Positions 1 to 9,875 of a stretch of DNA of 49,801 nt are shown here, piece by piece. Numbering within the stretch: the stretch's first letter is position 1; every line of letters starts with the position of its first letter. Origin of the DNA: Clostridium sp. Lineage in GTDB: Bacteria > Bacillota > Clostridia > Clostridiales > Clostridiaceae. Location of the stretch: positions 1 to 49,801 of the forward strand of contig JALEZF010000098.1 of assembly GCA_022773025.1 (NCBI GenBank), in the 5' to 3' direction. A program made the position numbers and the translations under genes. A model generated the notes under the pieces. That model ran no database searches. It was not told the origin of the DNA and was given only the letters and a program-made list of their open reading frames with translations.

Positions 1-73
1 GTCCCAGACAGGAGTCGAACCTGCGACGTTTCGCTTAGGAGGCGAACCCTCTATCCTGCTGAGGTACTGGGAC
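1..73 (-). tRNA. tRNA-Arg(CCT)
   Basis: The reverse complement folds as a complete cloverleaf: acceptor arms GTCCCAG and CTGGGAC pair over 7 bp, and the T arm contains GGTTCGACTCC. The anticodon stem is TTCGC/GCGAA with loop CTCCTAA, giving anticodon CCT for AGG codons. The discriminator base falls just outside the window edge. Confidence 0.95.
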
Positions 74-117
74 ATTCTTAAAAATCTATTCAATTTTATC
101 TAGTTATCATATCAAAA

Positions 118-177
118 GGCGTTTGTTCCACCTAGCCCTTAGGAGGGGGCTGTTCTATCCATTGAACTATGAGAGCC
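118..177 (-). pseudogene. degenerate tRNA-Arg-like remnant
   Basis: On the minus strand the 5' half looks like a tRNA. A GGCTCTC acceptor arm is followed by a D-arm-like stretch (AGTTCAATGGATAGAAC) and an anticodon-like hairpin AGCCC/GGGCT around CCTCCTAA. The loop has 8 rather than 7 bases. The T arm (GGTTCGA box) and the matching 3' acceptor strand are missing, so it should not mature into a tRNA. It lies 45 bp from an intact tRNA-Arg(CCT) with the same anticodon loop, which suggests a decayed second arginine tRNA or a fragment left by recombination. Confidence 0.5.
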
Positions 178-423
178 TATAACATTTTTATTGTATAGCA
201 AATCTTTTTTTATGTCAAATATTACTTTCTCATATTTTATTTTCACAAAGCCTTGTTGTGACTTTTCTGAAAACAATAGCTTTCCCTAAAGTTTTTGTGC
301 TAAAATGGTGATAATTAGGTATATAATTATCAATAAGAAGTTTAGAATTCTAAAAAAATCACATAATATAAATTATTATCATAAAAAAGCTGCTATAAAG
401 ATTTTAAAATTTAGGAGGTTTTC

Positions 424-750
424 ATGATGGATGAATTAAAGAAAGTATTATTGGCAGGAATAGGTTCAATTGCTTACACTTATGAAAAGTCTGCAAAGGT
501 TGTTGAGGAACTTGTTGACAAGGGTCGTATTTCTGTTGATGAGGGCAAAGAGCTTTCTCAAGAATTAAAAAGGACCTTTAAGGACAAATCCGAAGAATTC
601 AATGAAAAAGTTATGCCTTTAACTAAGGAAAATTTAAAAAATATCCTATGCGAAGAAGACTTTGTGTCTAGAGATGAGTTTAATGACCTTAGAGAACAAG
701 TCACTAAGCTAGAAGCAAAGTTAAACGCTATATTAAATTCTTTAGAATAA
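424..750 (+). CDS. phasin-like (PHA granule-associated family) small helical protein
   Basis: A 108-residue, charged, mostly helical protein. The N-terminal half (KKVLLAGIGSIAYTYEKSAK, then EELVDKGRISVDEGKEL) matches the layout of short phasin-family proteins. The C-terminal 35 residues (from about 'SRDEFNDLREQ') form a predicted coiled coil. Family members bind polyhydroxyalkanoate granules in some bacteria, but many clostridia carry this short version without a PHA pathway, so the role here is unknown. An AGGAGG box ends 5 bases before the ATG, and a second ATG follows directly. The gene lies 60 bp upstream of an ABC1/UbiB-type kinase on the same strand. This pairing recurs in clostridia and suggests a shared membrane or lipid-related task. 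Confidence 0.75.
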   Translation: MMDELKKVLLAGIGSIAYTYEKSAKVVEELVDKGRISVDEGKELSQELKRTFKDKSEEFNEKVMPLTKENLKNILCEEDFVSRDEFNDLREQVTKLEAKLNAILNSLE

Positions 751-759
751 ATTTTTATG

Positions 760-784
760 CCTAAGGCGATCTATTCACCTTAGG
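760..784 (+). other. intergenic hairpin between phasin-like and ABC1 genes
   Basis: CCTAAGG...CCTTAGG arms (extendable by GA/TC) enclose a short loop. No T-run follows on the plus strand, so this is not a standard terminator. It may attenuate or process the two-gene transcript. Confidence 0.4.
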
Positions 785-810
785 TATCATTCATTTCATT
801 AGGAGGAACT

Positions 811-2406
811 ATGAGCAAAAACTCTAACGACCGTTTCAAAGAGATAGCCAAGGTATTTTTTAAATATGGATTTGGATATCTTGTAGATTCAAAAATAAAA
901 AAGAAAACTCCTTCTCCTAAAAATCTGAAAAGGGCTTTTGAAGAACTTGGTCCAACTTTTATAAAACTTGGACAAATAATAAGCACTCGAACTGATTTAC
1001 TCCCTGAAGAATATATAGCTGAACTAAAAAAATTGCAGGATGAAGCACTTCCTGAAAGCTTTGAATCTATAGAAAAAGTATTTTTTGAGGAATTCGGAGT
1101 ATCCCTAAAGAATCAGTTTAAGTTTTTTGATGAAATTCCTATGGCATCAGCGTCTATAGCACAAGTCCACAAAGCTACTCTGCTAGATGGAAGGGATGTC
1201 ATAGTAAAGGTTCAACGACCTCATATAAAAGAAAAGATGGCTCTTGATGTTTCAGTATTGGGAAGGATTTTGAGACTTTCTAAAAATAGATTTGCAAACT
1301 CTTTCATAAATCCAGTTGAGGCTTTAAATGAGATTTGGATTTCTACTCAAAAAGAGCTTGATTTCACCATGGAAATGGAGAACACCCTAAAGTTTAAAGA
1401 ATTAAACAAGGATGTTGCCTTTGTCTATGTCCCATATGTAGTTGAGTCTATGAGTAGCGAGAAAATCTTAACCTTAGAAAGAATTGATGGAATAAAAGTA
1501 GACAATATCAAAAGCCTTGAGGAGAATTTTTACGATTTGTCTGATATAAGCAGGAAGCTTGCTTTAGGATTTTTAAAGCAAGTATTTAATGATGGTTTCT
1601 TTCACGGTGACCCTCATCCTGGCAACATATTAATAAAGGATAACAAAATTTGCTTTATAGATTTTGGAATTGTAGGCAATTTGAGTATACCTCTTAGAGA
1701 GGCTTTAAATGATGCATTGATTTCCATAGTTTTGAGAGATATAAATAGGCTTATAAGCGTGTTCCTATCCATAGGCATAAGAAAAGGCTATGTTGATAGA
1801 AATGCCCTTTACGAAGATATGGAGTATTTATTCTTTAATTATCTAAATACTTCTTTAGCTCATATAAATATCTCACTTATGCTAGACGATATAATTCAAC
1901 TCACTGCCAAACATAATATACAGCTTCCAAAAGAGCTAACCTTGGTGATGAAGAGCCTTGTGATTCTCGAGGGAGTCATGACTCATCTTTCTCCAGAAAT
2001 AAAAATTTTAGATATAGCTATACCTTATGTTAAGGAGAATAATGAATTTATTCCAAAACTATCTCACGATGATATGGTTATAAAGGCTTACACATTTTTC
2101 AACAGTTTATATAAGACTCCAGAAAAAATAGTTGAAGTCAGTGACAATATACTAAGTGGCAGAACAAAACTTCAGCTAGAACATAAGAATTTAGAAAAGC
2201 CCTTGATTCAAGTTAACAAGATGGTAAACAGGCTTGTATTCGGTCTTGTAATTTCAGCTATGATAATAAGTTCAGCTTGGCTCATTAGTTCAAATACTGG
2301 TCCAAAGGTTAATGGGATATCTTTCATGGGCATAGCAGGATTTTTGATGTCAGGTGTACTGGCACTTTGGCTTTTAATATCTATAATAAAATCTGGAATG
2401 ACCTAA
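811..2406 (+). CDS. ABC1/UbiB (AarF) family atypical kinase
   Basis: A 531-residue ABC1-family protein of usual length. Visible family motifs in order: the KxGQ signature (FIKLGQIISTRTDLLP, about residue 50), the Ala-rich nucleotide loop ASIAQVHKA (about 111), the VKVQRP lysine, the ExD segment (KELDFTMEMEN), the catalytic-loop equivalent GDPHPGN (about 268) and the metal-binding IDFG (about 285). Two hydrophobic helices occur at the C-terminus (about 470-530). UbiB-type proteins are membrane-bound ATPases/kinases that support isoprenoid-lipid (ubiquinone) metabolism. Clostridia lack ubiquinone, so the target here is not known. AGGAGG lies 5-6 bases before the ATG. The gene is probably co-transcribed with the phasin-like gene and ends in a strong terminator. 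Confidence 0.9.
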   Translation: MSKNSNDRFKEIAKVFFKYGFGYLVDSKIKKKTPSPKNLKRAFEELGPTFIKLGQIISTRTDLLPEEYIAELKKLQDEALPESFESIEKVFFEEFGVSLKNQFKFFDEIPMASASIAQVHKATLLDGRDVIVKVQRPHIKEKMALDVSVLGRILRLSKNRFANSFINPVEALNEIWISTQKELDFTMEMENTLKFKELNKDVAFVYVPYVVESMSSEKILTLERIDGIKVDNIKSLEENFYDLSDISRKLALGFLKQVFNDGFFHGDPHPGNILIKDNKICFIDFGIVGNLSIPLREALNDALISIVLRDINRLISVFLSIGIRKGYVDRNALYEDMEYLFFNYLNTSLAHINISLMLDDIIQLTAKHNIQLPKELTLVMKSLVILEGVMTHLSPEIKILDIAIPYVKENNEFIPKLSHDDMVIKAYTFFNSLYKTPEKIVEVSDNILSGRTKLQLEHKNLEKPLIQVNKMVNRLVFGLVISAMIISSAWLISSNTGPKVNGISFMGIAGFLMSGVLALWLLISIIKSGMT

Positions 2407-2456
2407 AAAGAGGTATTGCAAAATCTTATTTTGACTTTGCAATACCTCTTTTTTTA
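2404..2456. terminator. bidirectional intrinsic terminator
   Basis: AAAAGAGGTATTGCAAA pairs with TTTGCAATACCTCTTTT, flanked by A- and T-runs. It serves the ABC1 gene on plus and the TetR gene on minus, which converge here. Confidence 0.9.
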
Positions 2457-3020
2457 TGCCTCTATACCTTTAAATATAAAGTTCATAAGATTATCGATCA
2501 CCATGTCTATGTCAGTGTTCTCTGCATTTATAAGTTCATAAATGGCTGCAGAAAACAATGTTCCAAAGAAAGTATAAGCCATAAAGTTGCTGTCACCTTT
2601 CTTTACAACTCCATTATCCATGCCCTCTTGAAGAAACCTCTCTATAGTTCCTAGATATTCTTCTATGCATTTTCTTAATTCAACTTGTCTCAGTTCCTGT
2701 CCCCATACCTGACTCATTATAACCTTAAAGAAATCCTTATTTTCATAAATAAGTTCAAGCTGAAATTTACACATGGTTCTAATCTTCAGCATTGTATTTT
2801 CTTCTGCCTTCACAGCATCCTCAACAGCAACTCTCATCATTTCAAGACCATTACTTATTATATAATTGAATATTTCTTCCTTGCTTTTGAAATGATAATA
2901 TAAAGTACCTTTTGCTACTCCAGCATTTATAGCTATATCATCCATAGTAGCACCATTATATCCAGCCTTAGAGAAAATCTCTATTGCTGACTGAAAAATA
3001 ACCTTTTTAGTCTTGTTCAT
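2454..3020 (-). CDS. TetR/AcrR family transcriptional regulator
   Basis: A 188-residue protein with an N-terminal TetR helix-turn-helix. It reads AIEIFSKAGYNGATMDDIA, then AGVAKGTLYYHFKSKEEIF (about residues 10-48). The C-terminal part is an all-helical ligand/dimer domain with no recognisable subfamily. A GTG codon 9 bases further upstream is in frame. The ATG at 3020 is preferred because GGAG lies 8 bases before it, whereas GGAG would overlap the GTG. It is divergent from psd across about 150 bp and may control that gene or itself, but no clear operator palindrome was found. The ligand is unknown. Confidence 0.88.
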   Translation of the reverse strand: MNKTKKVIFQSAIEIFSKAGYNGATMDDIAINAGVAKGTLYYHFKSKEEIFNYIISNGLEMMRVAVEDAVKAEENTMLKIRTMCKFQLELIYENKDFFKVIMSQVWGQELRQVELRKCIEEYLGTIERFLQEGMDNGVVKKGDSNFMAYTFFGTLFSAAIYELINAENTDIDMVIDNLMNFIFKGIEA

Positions 3021-3171
3021 CCTAATCACTCCACATATATATGTTAATATTAATTATTCCCCATCTTAAATATATTTAATATTTATATACTGTTAGTATA
3101 CTCTATTACATATTAAAATCCTATAAATTTTGTGGTAAAATTAATATTAAGATTTTTAAGGAGAGATAAAT

Positions 3172-4068
3172 ATGATAAAGGTTTATAATAGATCCACTAA
3201 AAAATACGATGTAGAAAAAGTAGCTGGAGAAACATACTTAAAGTGGTGTTACTCATCTCCTGTAGGAATGAAATTCTTAGAACTTTTCATAAAGAAAAAA
3301 GCTTTTTCAAAACTATACGGAAAGTTCTGTGATAGCTCACTTAGCAAAAGAAAGATAACTTCCTTTGTAAAAGATTTGGATATAGATATGTCTCTTTGTG
3401 AAAAAAACACTGATGACTTTTCATCCTTTAATGATTTTTTTATAAGAAAGCTTAAACCAGAAGCTAGACCAATAGAAACTGCCCAAAATATCTTAACATC
3501 TCCGGGAGATGGAAGACTTACTGCTATGTCCAATATAGATTTGGATAATTTGGTTCAAGTTAAAGGTCTTACATATTCACTTAAGGAATTAATCGGTGAT
3601 ACTAAAGTTGCTGAAAAATATGCTGGAGGAGTATGTCTTATTTTGAGACTATGCCCAACTGATTATCATAGATTCCACTTTGTAGATGACGGAATCTGTA
3701 CCGAAACTAAAACAATAAATGGAGCTTACTACTCAGTAAATCCTATAGCCCTTGAAAAAATACCAAAACTATTCTGCCAAAACAAACGTGAGTGGAGCAT
3801 CCTAAAGTCAGAGAACTTTGATGATGTTTTATGTATAGAAGTAGGTGCTACTTGTGTGGGTACCATAATTCAAACTTATACCCCAAACACTCAAGTTTCA
3901 AAAGGCCAAGAAAAGGGCTATTTCAAGTTTGGCGGCTCTACTACAGTGCTATTTTTCAAAAAAGATACTGTAGAAATAGATAAGGATATATTAGAACATA
4001 GCTCTTTAGGTATTGAAACGCAAGTACTTATGGGAGAGAGTATCGGAAGAAAAATTCATAATGCATAA
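3172..4068 (+). CDS. psd: phosphatidylserine decarboxylase proenzyme
   Basis: A 298-residue class II phosphatidylserine decarboxylase. It converts phosphatidylserine to phosphatidylethanolamine at the membrane. The self-cleavage site that creates the pyruvoyl group is visible as FGGST, with Gly255-Ser256. Other family marks are [16 protein letters not shown], the TSPGDGR segment and the [11 protein letters not shown] histidine-rich block (about residues 162-172). Length is normal for the clostridial type. AGGAGAG precedes the ATG by 7 bases. The gene stands alone, divergent from a TetR regulator, with a terminator just after it. Confidence 0.95.
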   Translation: MIKVYNRSTKKYDVEKVAGETYLKWCYSSPVGMKFLELFIKKKAFSKLYGKFCDSSLSKRKITSFVKDLDIDMSLCEKNTDDFSSFNDFFIRKLKPEARPIETAQNILTSPGDGRLTAMSNIDLDNLVQVKGLTYSLKELIGDTKVAEKYAGGVCLILRLCPTDYHRFHFVDDGICTETKTINGAYYSVNPIALEKIPKLFCQNKREWSILKSENFDDVLCIEVGATCVGTIIQTYTPNTQVSKGQEKGYFKFGGSTTVLFFKKDTVEIDKDILEHSSLGIETQVLMGESIGRKIHNA

Positions 4069-4072
4069 TTTA

Positions 4073-4106
4073 TAAGGAGTCCTAATTATAGGATTCTCTT
4101 TTTTAA
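4073..4106 (+). terminator. intrinsic terminator after psd
   Basis: GAGTCCTAAT...AGGATTCTC hairpin followed by TTTTTT. Confidence 0.75.
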
Positions 4107-4212
4107 TATAAATTTAATATTATGAAAATCATGTTAATATTGACAAGTTTTATTAATAAGCTTACTATTTTTTTATACATTGCGTAAATAAATTAAAATT
4201 TGGAGGATTTAC

Positions 4213-5127
4213 ATGGAACTTGAAGTAAGAAATTTGCATAAGAGCTTTGATACAAAAGAAGTTCTTCATGGAATATCATTTTCAGCCAAAAGCGGTTCAG
4301 CCTTGGGTCTCCTTGGTAGAAATGGTGCCGGAAAAACTACAACCATTCGTATTTTAATGGATGTATTCAAAGCTACAGAGGGAGAAATTCTGCTTGATGG
4401 AAAACCATTTAAACCAGCAGAACACCAAATAGGATATCTTCCAGAAGAAAGAGGCCTATATCCAAAGAAAAAGATAAATGACCAAATAATCTATCTAGCA
4501 ATGCTTAGAGGTATCTCAAAGAAAGATGCCAAAGCTAGTATGAAAAAATGCCTTCAAAGACTTGGGGTTGAGGAATATGAAAATAAAAAACTTGAAACAC
4601 TTTCAAAAGGAAATCAACAAAAAATACAATTAGCTCAAACCTTAGTATGCAATCCTGAAATAGTAATATTGGACGAGCCTTTTAGTGGTTTAGACCCAGT
4701 AAACTCTCAAATTCTAAAAGATGTAATTAGAGAATTGATTGCAGAAAATAAAATTGTAATATTCTCAAGTCATCAAATGAGTTATGTTGAAGAATTCTGT
4801 GAAGAAATTGCCATCGTAAAGGAAGGTAATATAGTTCTAAACGGAAATTTAAGAGAAATAAAAAAAGAATTCGGCAAAAACAGGTTGATTTTAAGCGCTA
4901 ATAATCACTCATTAGAAGAACTTAAAGAAATATGTGAAGTCTCATTTCATTCTTTAGTAAATGTATCAGAGATTAAGAAGGAATTTATCGTATTAGAACT
5001 TATAGGTTCTGCTACTAAAAATGATTTGCTAAATTCAATTTTAACTTCGGATATTGATATTGAAAAATTCGGTGAGTATGAACCTACATTAACAGATATT
5101 TTCGTTTTAAAGGCAGGTGATGAGTAA
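4213..5127 (+). CDS. natA: ABC transporter ATP-binding protein, NatA-like
   Basis: A 304-residue ABC ATPase. It has Walker A GRNGAGKTTT (about residues 36-45), the signature LSKGNQQKIQ (about 135), Walker B VILDEP and a switch histidine (SSHQMSYVEEFC). A roughly 80-residue C-terminal tail follows the nucleotide-binding domain, as in NatA and related drug or sodium exporters. Its stop overlaps the start of the permease gene by one base (TAATG), so the two are translationally coupled. NatAB of Bacillus extrudes sodium. That substrate is inferred from family resemblance only, and a drug or peptide exporter is possible. GGAGG lies 7 bases before the ATG. Confidence 0.85.
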   Translation: MELEVRNLHKSFDTKEVLHGISFSAKSGSALGLLGRNGAGKTTTIRILMDVFKATEGEILLDGKPFKPAEHQIGYLPEERGLYPKKKINDQIIYLAMLRGISKKDAKASMKKCLQRLGVEEYENKKLETLSKGNQQKIQLAQTLVCNPEIVILDEPFSGLDPVNSQILKDVIRELIAENKIVIFSSHQMSYVEEFCEEIAIVKEGNIVLNGNLREIKKEFGKNRLILSANNHSLEELKEICEVSFHSLVNVSEIKKEFIVLELIGSATKNDLLNSILTSDIDIEKFGEYEPTLTDIFVLKAGDE

Positions 5128-6359
5128 TGAAACAGTTTTTTACCGTATTAAAATTTGAGCTTATGAACTATTTAAAGAGTAAGAGCTATATCACTACCAC
5201 TTGCATTATTTCTGCAATATTAATAATCGGATTAACCCTTCCTACAATGATAGATTTCTCAAATATATTTTCAAAGTTTGGTAGTTCTTCTGATTCTACA
5301 AATAGTTTTGCTATATATGATAAGGATGGCGTTATTTCTAATGCTGATTACTTTAAAGCTTTCTTCCCTGAAGCTGACTTTAAGATGGTTTCAAGTGAAA
5401 AGGAAATTGAGGATTTAGTAAATGATGATACTGTAGAAGCTGGTTTCGTTATAAATACACCAACGAGCTATACTTATTTAGTGAAAAATAGTAGTATGAG
5501 CGATTCAAACAAAACTATTTTTGAAGCCGCATTATCCAAACTTTATCGTGATGAGATTATTACATCTAAAGGATTAAATCCTATGGAAATGGATGCTTTA
5601 TATAACCTTCCTATAGAATCAGATGTAACTATCTTAGGTAAGGATTCTGTTAAGAACTTTGCTTATACTTATATATTAATCTTTTTCTTATACTTTTTAA
5701 TAATCTTCTACGGCCAAATGATAGCCGTTTCAGTAACTACAGAAAAGAGCAATCGTGCTATGGAAGTTTTAGTAACAAGTACAAGCAGTAACAGTTTGAT
5801 ATTCGGTAAAGTAATAGCTACAACTATAGCCAGTGTAATTCAATCAGGTACAATACTTTTATCTGGTATCTTGACCTACAAGCTTAACAGTGCTAACTGG
5901 GGTGGAAAGCTTGATATGTTATTTGATATCCCACTAAACGTAATTGGTGTATTTGCTGCATTTGGGATACTAGGTTACTTATTCTATGCCTTCATTTTTG
6001 GAGCAGTTGGAGCTTTAGTTTCTAAACCAGAAGATGTAAACTCAAGTGCAGGTACAATAACATTTATCTATGTTGCTGTATTCCTTGCAGTAATGTTTGG
6101 AATGACAAATAATCCTGAAAGTATGCTTATGAAGGTATTATCCTATGTGCCATTCAGCTCATGTATGGCCATGTTTGTAAGAGTATCCATGGGATCAGTA
6201 TCAACGATAAATATTTTAATCTCTTTGGCTATCTTGATAGCTTCTACCCTTCTTACAGGAGTATTTGGAGCAAAGATATATCGTCGTGGAACTCTAATGT
6301 ATGGAAATCCCGTTAAGCTAAGAAACGCTGTAAAGTGGCTGAAAAAAGAAAAGCACTAA
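5127..6359 (+). CDS. natB: ABC-2 type permease, NatB-like
   Basis: A 410-residue membrane protein of the ABC-2 (NatB/YhaP) type. One N-terminal transmembrane helix (about residues 20-42) is followed by a large extracytoplasmic domain (about 45-175) and then five to six helices. These include the conserved segment VTTEKSNRAMEVLVTS (about 202-217), the usual ATPase-coupling motif of this family. It is coupled by a 1-base overlap to the NatA-like ATPase and the unit ends in a terminator. Together they would form an efflux pump. The substrate (sodium, or a toxic compound) is inferred from family only. Confidence 0.85.
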   Translation: MKQFFTVLKFELMNYLKSKSYITTTCIISAILIIGLTLPTMIDFSNIFSKFGSSSDSTNSFAIYDKDGVISNADYFKAFFPEADFKMVSSEKEIEDLVNDDTVEAGFVINTPTSYTYLVKNSSMSDSNKTIFEAALSKLYRDEIITSKGLNPMEMDALYNLPIESDVTILGKDSVKNFAYTYILIFFLYFLIIFYGQMIAVSVTTEKSNRAMEVLVTSTSSNSLIFGKVIATTIASVIQSGTILLSGILTYKLNSANWGGKLDMLFDIPLNVIGVFAAFGILGYLFYAFIFGAVGALVSKPEDVNSSAGTITFIYVAVFLAVMFGMTNNPESMLMKVLSYVPFSSCMAMFVRVSMGSVSTINILISLAILIASTLLTGVFGAKIYRRGTLMYGNPVKLRNAVKWLKKEKH

Positions 6360-6415
6360 ATAAGTTAAGAGTTATTGATTTGCTACTTTAGATATATGGT
6401 AGCTGCTGAGATAAC

Positions 6416-6456
6416 GTTAAAAAATAGGGAGCCATAGATGGCTCCCTATTTTTTAT
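6416..6456. terminator. bidirectional intrinsic terminator
   Basis: AAAAAATAGGGAGCC pairs with GGCTCCCTATTTTTT. It separates the converging NatB-like and PTS genes. Confidence 0.9.
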
Positions 6457-6494
6457 TGTTTTTTATAGGATTATTTTGTATGATTTAAGGCAAT

Positions 6495-7913
6495 CTATAC
6501 ATTTGCAACTTCATTTTCTTTGATTACCATAGCTGTGATTATAAATCCTGCTATATATGAAATTACTAGTCCTAAGAAGTAATAAAGCATCATAGAACCT
6601 GTTTTCATAAGAGGTATTGCTACTAGTCCTGATGGCCCCCAAGCTGTAGCCATAACCTTCATAAGCATTACAAAAGCACCACCAAAGCCTGCCCCAAGAC
6701 CTGCTGTTATGAATGGTTTACCCATTGGAAGAGTTACTCCATATATTAGTGGCTCTCCAACTCCTAAGAACCCTGCTGGAAGAGCACCAGCTATAACTTT
6801 CTTTAAACGAGTATTTCCACATTTTTTTGCTTTAATATATATAGCTATTGCAGCACCAACTTGTCCAGCTCCAGCCATTGCAAGTACTGGGAATAGGGAG
6901 ACTCCCCCCATTTGTTCAAGTTGTATAGCATAGATTGGTATTAAACCATGATGTAGTCCTAACAGTACCATTGGTAGGAATACTGCGGCAAGTACATATC
7001 CAGAGATAACTGAAACTACTGGATTACTTGAATTTATAAGCAATGAAAGTGCACTTACTAACCAGTCAGAGATAAATCCTGTAGCTGGCATTATGATTAT
7101 TACAAATAATACTCCAACAACTAATAATGAAACTAATGGAGTTACAATAAGGTCTAAAACGTCTGGTACATGTTTACGTACTGCATTTTCAACCTTAGCA
7201 AGTATCCATACTCCAAAGATAACTCCGATGATACCGCCTTTTCCTGTTGTCAATATAGAGTTAAGAGGTACATCTGCATTAAAAAGTCCTAACGCTGTAG
7301 ATATAGTATTTATTTGTGCCATGATTGACATAGCACCAAGCATACCTCCAAGTGCAGGAGTTGCCCCAAACTTTCTTGCAGCACTAACGCCAGTGTATAT
7401 AGCAAAGTAGCTTAGGAATGCTCCTCCTATAAGTGAAAATACTGTTTGTAAAATAAATATGAATCCTTCTTTTGCAGCAATTTGTGCTGGCGCAAGCTGA
7501 CCTATAAGACTTGCAAAACCATTAAATAATCCAGCTGCTATTATTGCAGGAAGCATTGGTATAAATATATCAGCTATAGTTCTCAATGCTGACTTAAACT
7601 TATTTTGTTTTTGTCCAGCTTTTATAGCTTCTTTATTTTGCTTCCAGTCAGGTGCTTCGCCTTTAGCTACGCCTGCATCTTGAACAAAGAAATCACAAAC
7701 TTTTTTTGCCTTTCCAGGTCCTAGTACCACTTGAAGAGTTGAGTCCTCTACTACTCCAAGAACTCCATCTAGCTTTTTCAATTCAATAACATTAGCTTTT
7801 GTATGGTCTTTGAGGTTTATACGAAGACGTGTCATACAGTTAAATGCTGAGATTACGTTTTCTTTCCCACCAACCAATTCAAGAATTTTTTTCGATAGCT
7901 CTTGATTTGTCAT
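6495..7913 (-). CDS. PTS EIIBC permease, glucose-family, MurP-like
   Basis: A 472-residue phosphotransferase permease. The N-terminal EIIB domain (about residues 1-85) carries the phosphorylated cysteine in NCMTRLR (Cys26). The EIIC domain (about 110-465) has about ten membrane segments and the sugar-binding block GVGEPLIYGVTLP. The run SMAGAGQVGAA-like and the GPSGLVAIPLM stretch closely resemble E. coli MurP, which imports N-acetylmuramic acid. Length matches MurP (474). No EIIA domain is fused, so it must borrow one. No murQ etherase is nearby, and the adjacent genes point to amino sugars in general. Substrate is therefore a guess between MurNAc and a related sugar. Confidence 0.88.
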   Translation of the reverse strand: MTNQELSKKILELVGGKENVISAFNCMTRLRINLKDHTKANVIELKKLDGVLGVVEDSTLQVVLGPGKAKKVCDFFVQDAGVAKGEAPDWKQNKEAIKAGQKQNKFKSALRTIADIFIPMLPAIIAAGLFNGFASLIGQLAPAQIAAKEGFIFILQTVFSLIGGAFLSYFAIYTGVSAARKFGATPALGGMLGAMSIMAQINTISTALGLFNADVPLNSILTTGKGGIIGVIFGVWILAKVENAVRKHVPDVLDLIVTPLVSLLVVGVLFVIIIMPATGFISDWLVSALSLLINSSNPVVSVISGYVLAAVFLPMVLLGLHHGLIPIYAIQLEQMGGVSLFPVLAMAGAGQVGAAIAIYIKAKKCGNTRLKKVIAGALPAGFLGVGEPLIYGVTLPMGKPFITAGLGAGFGGAFVMLMKVMATAWGPSGLVAIPLMKTGSMMLYYFLGLVISYIAGFIITAMVIKENEVANV

Positions 7914-7942
7914 TCTAACACCCCATTTTCATAAATTTTTCT

Positions 7943-7966
7943 ACAAATTTATTTATACAAATTTAT
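7943..7966 (-). promoter_or_regulatory. direct repeat, possible operator of the PTS gene
   Basis: ACAAATTTAT occurs twice (7943-7952 and 7957-7966), spaced 14 bases start to start, 30-53 bases upstream of the PTS start codon. The spacing suits a regulator or an untranslated-leader element. The AT-rich background makes this weak evidence. The rest of the 7914-8228 gap holds only the terminator at its far end. Confidence 0.25.
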
Positions 7967-8098
7967 AGAAATCATTTTCTACTGTAATTATATTCTAATT
8001 TTTTAAAAATTATTATCCAACAACTCTTATATTTATTGAAATTTTATTTCTCAATATGAAATTTTATATGGTTTTGAAATATTTTAAGGAAACATTTT

Positions 8099-8152
8099 AA
8101 ATAAAAAACAAACAGACACGCCATAGGAGGTGACGTGTCTGTTTGTTTGATG
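8099..8152 (-). terminator. intrinsic terminator of the nagA/aldolase unit
   Basis: CAAACAGACACG pairs perfectly with CGTGTCTGTTTG (12 bp). On the minus strand a TTTGTTTTTT run follows. Confidence 0.9.
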
Positions 8153-8228
8153 TTGATTAGAACTAAATTTATATATTTTGAGAATCAATTATATAAAAAA
8201 GTTAATTGCTTAATTGCTTTGATTTAGG

Positions 8229-8756
<528 letters not shown>

Positions 8757-8864
8757 TTAACTTTTTAAAAAAATGCATTCTAAAATACATTTCAACTAAA
8801 ACCAAAGCTATTGCTCCAACTATTAAAGTATTTTCAAGAGTTTTGAAGTAATCTCCTAAAAGGA

Positions 8865-9782
8865 TTAGAACAACAATGTTGATGTTAGATGAGCACTTCC
8901 ATCTTCGTAAACCTCTATTTCATTTCCTCCAAACATAAACTTTGAACCTACTGGGAATCCCTTTGCCATAAGTGCATCAGATACCATGATGCTATATTCA
9001 GGTCCCTTAGCCATAAAGAAATTGTATAAAGCTGCAGGTGTTGAATGATTTCCATCACATATAATCTCTCCATACATTCCCCTAATCCTATACGCTGCTC
9101 CAACTAATCCATTTTGACGATGGTTGAAAGGTGTCATTCCATTGTATACATGAGTCTCAGACCTAGCTCCATGAGCAAAAGCCATAACTGCTTCCTCATA
9201 AGTAGCCGCTGAATGTCCAACACTAACCACTACCCCATTTACAGTTAAATAATCGGTCAAATTGTATTCATCATCTGTTTCTGTGGCCATAGTCACATAT
9301 TTTATAAGACCTTTGGCAGCTTTTTGATAATGCTTAAACTCTTCAACTGTAGGCTTCACTATATACTGCTCAGGTTGAGCTCCTTTATAAATCATATCAA
9401 GATACGGACCTTCAAAGTGTACTCCTAATATCTCAGCGCCTTCGTATCCTTCCTCTGCTACTTTTGCTACATTGCTTACCGCTTTCGTAAGAACTTCTTT
9501 ACTTTGAGTTATTGTTGTTGGAAGTAATGCTGTAACGCCTTCCTTAACTATATTTTTTGTCCACTTCCTAAGCCCTTCTTCATCGGCATCATTTATGTCA
9601 AATCCATAGGCACCATGACAGTGAATATCTATAAATCCTGGAACTATTCTTTTATTTCCATAATCCTCACTTACAGTTTTTTCATTGTATTTATAAATAT
9701 TAGATATTTTATTATCATCAATCTCTATTTGAGCTGGAACAAATTGATCTGCAATCCAAACCTTTTTACTTTGTATTATCAT
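8865..9782 (-). CDS. nagA: N-acetylglucosamine-6-phosphate deacetylase, C-terminally truncated
   Basis: A 305-residue NagA-like amidohydrolase; normal length is about 380-390. Metal and active-site marks are present: HCHGAYGFD (about residue 54), HFEGPY, GHSAATYEEA, ETHVYNG, CDGNHS and the catalytic aspartate in VSDALMAKG (about 268). The reading frame ends abruptly after GSAHLTS with TLLF and a stop. The final 75 or so residues (end of the barrel and part of the beta-sandwich) are missing. The sequence directly after the stop is an unrelated hydrophobic frame, then the broken aldolase, consistent with one deletion joining two genes. NagA removes acetate from GlcNAc-6-P or GalNAc-6-P. Activity of this form is doubtful. 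AGGAGG precedes the ATG. Confidence 0.8.
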   Translation of the reverse strand: MIIQSKKVWIADQFVPAQIEIDDNKISNIYKYNEKTVSEDYGNKRIVPGFIDIHCHGAYGFDINDADEEGLRKWTKNIVKEGVTALLPTTITQSKEVLTKAVSNVAKVAEEGYEGAEILGVHFEGPYLDMIYKGAQPEQYIVKPTVEEFKHYQKAAKGLIKYVTMATETDDEYNLTDYLTVNGVVVSVGHSAATYEEAVMAFAHGARSETHVYNGMTPFNHRQNGLVGAAYRIRGMYGEIICDGNHSTPAALYNFFMAKGPEYSIMVSDALMAKGFPVGSKFMFGGNEIEVYEDGSAHLTSTLLF

Positions 9783-9875
9783 AGTAACCCTCCTTGTCTA
9801 TTTTTACTATAGCTAAGTTTTCACAAGGAATATTTGCATTTTTTAACACACATATTACATGTTTTAGTAGTTGCA

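Noticed and set aside
2367-2654. 95-residue plus-strand frame over the terminator and TetR gene
   Set aside because: It spans a terminator and is antisense to the TetR coding region.
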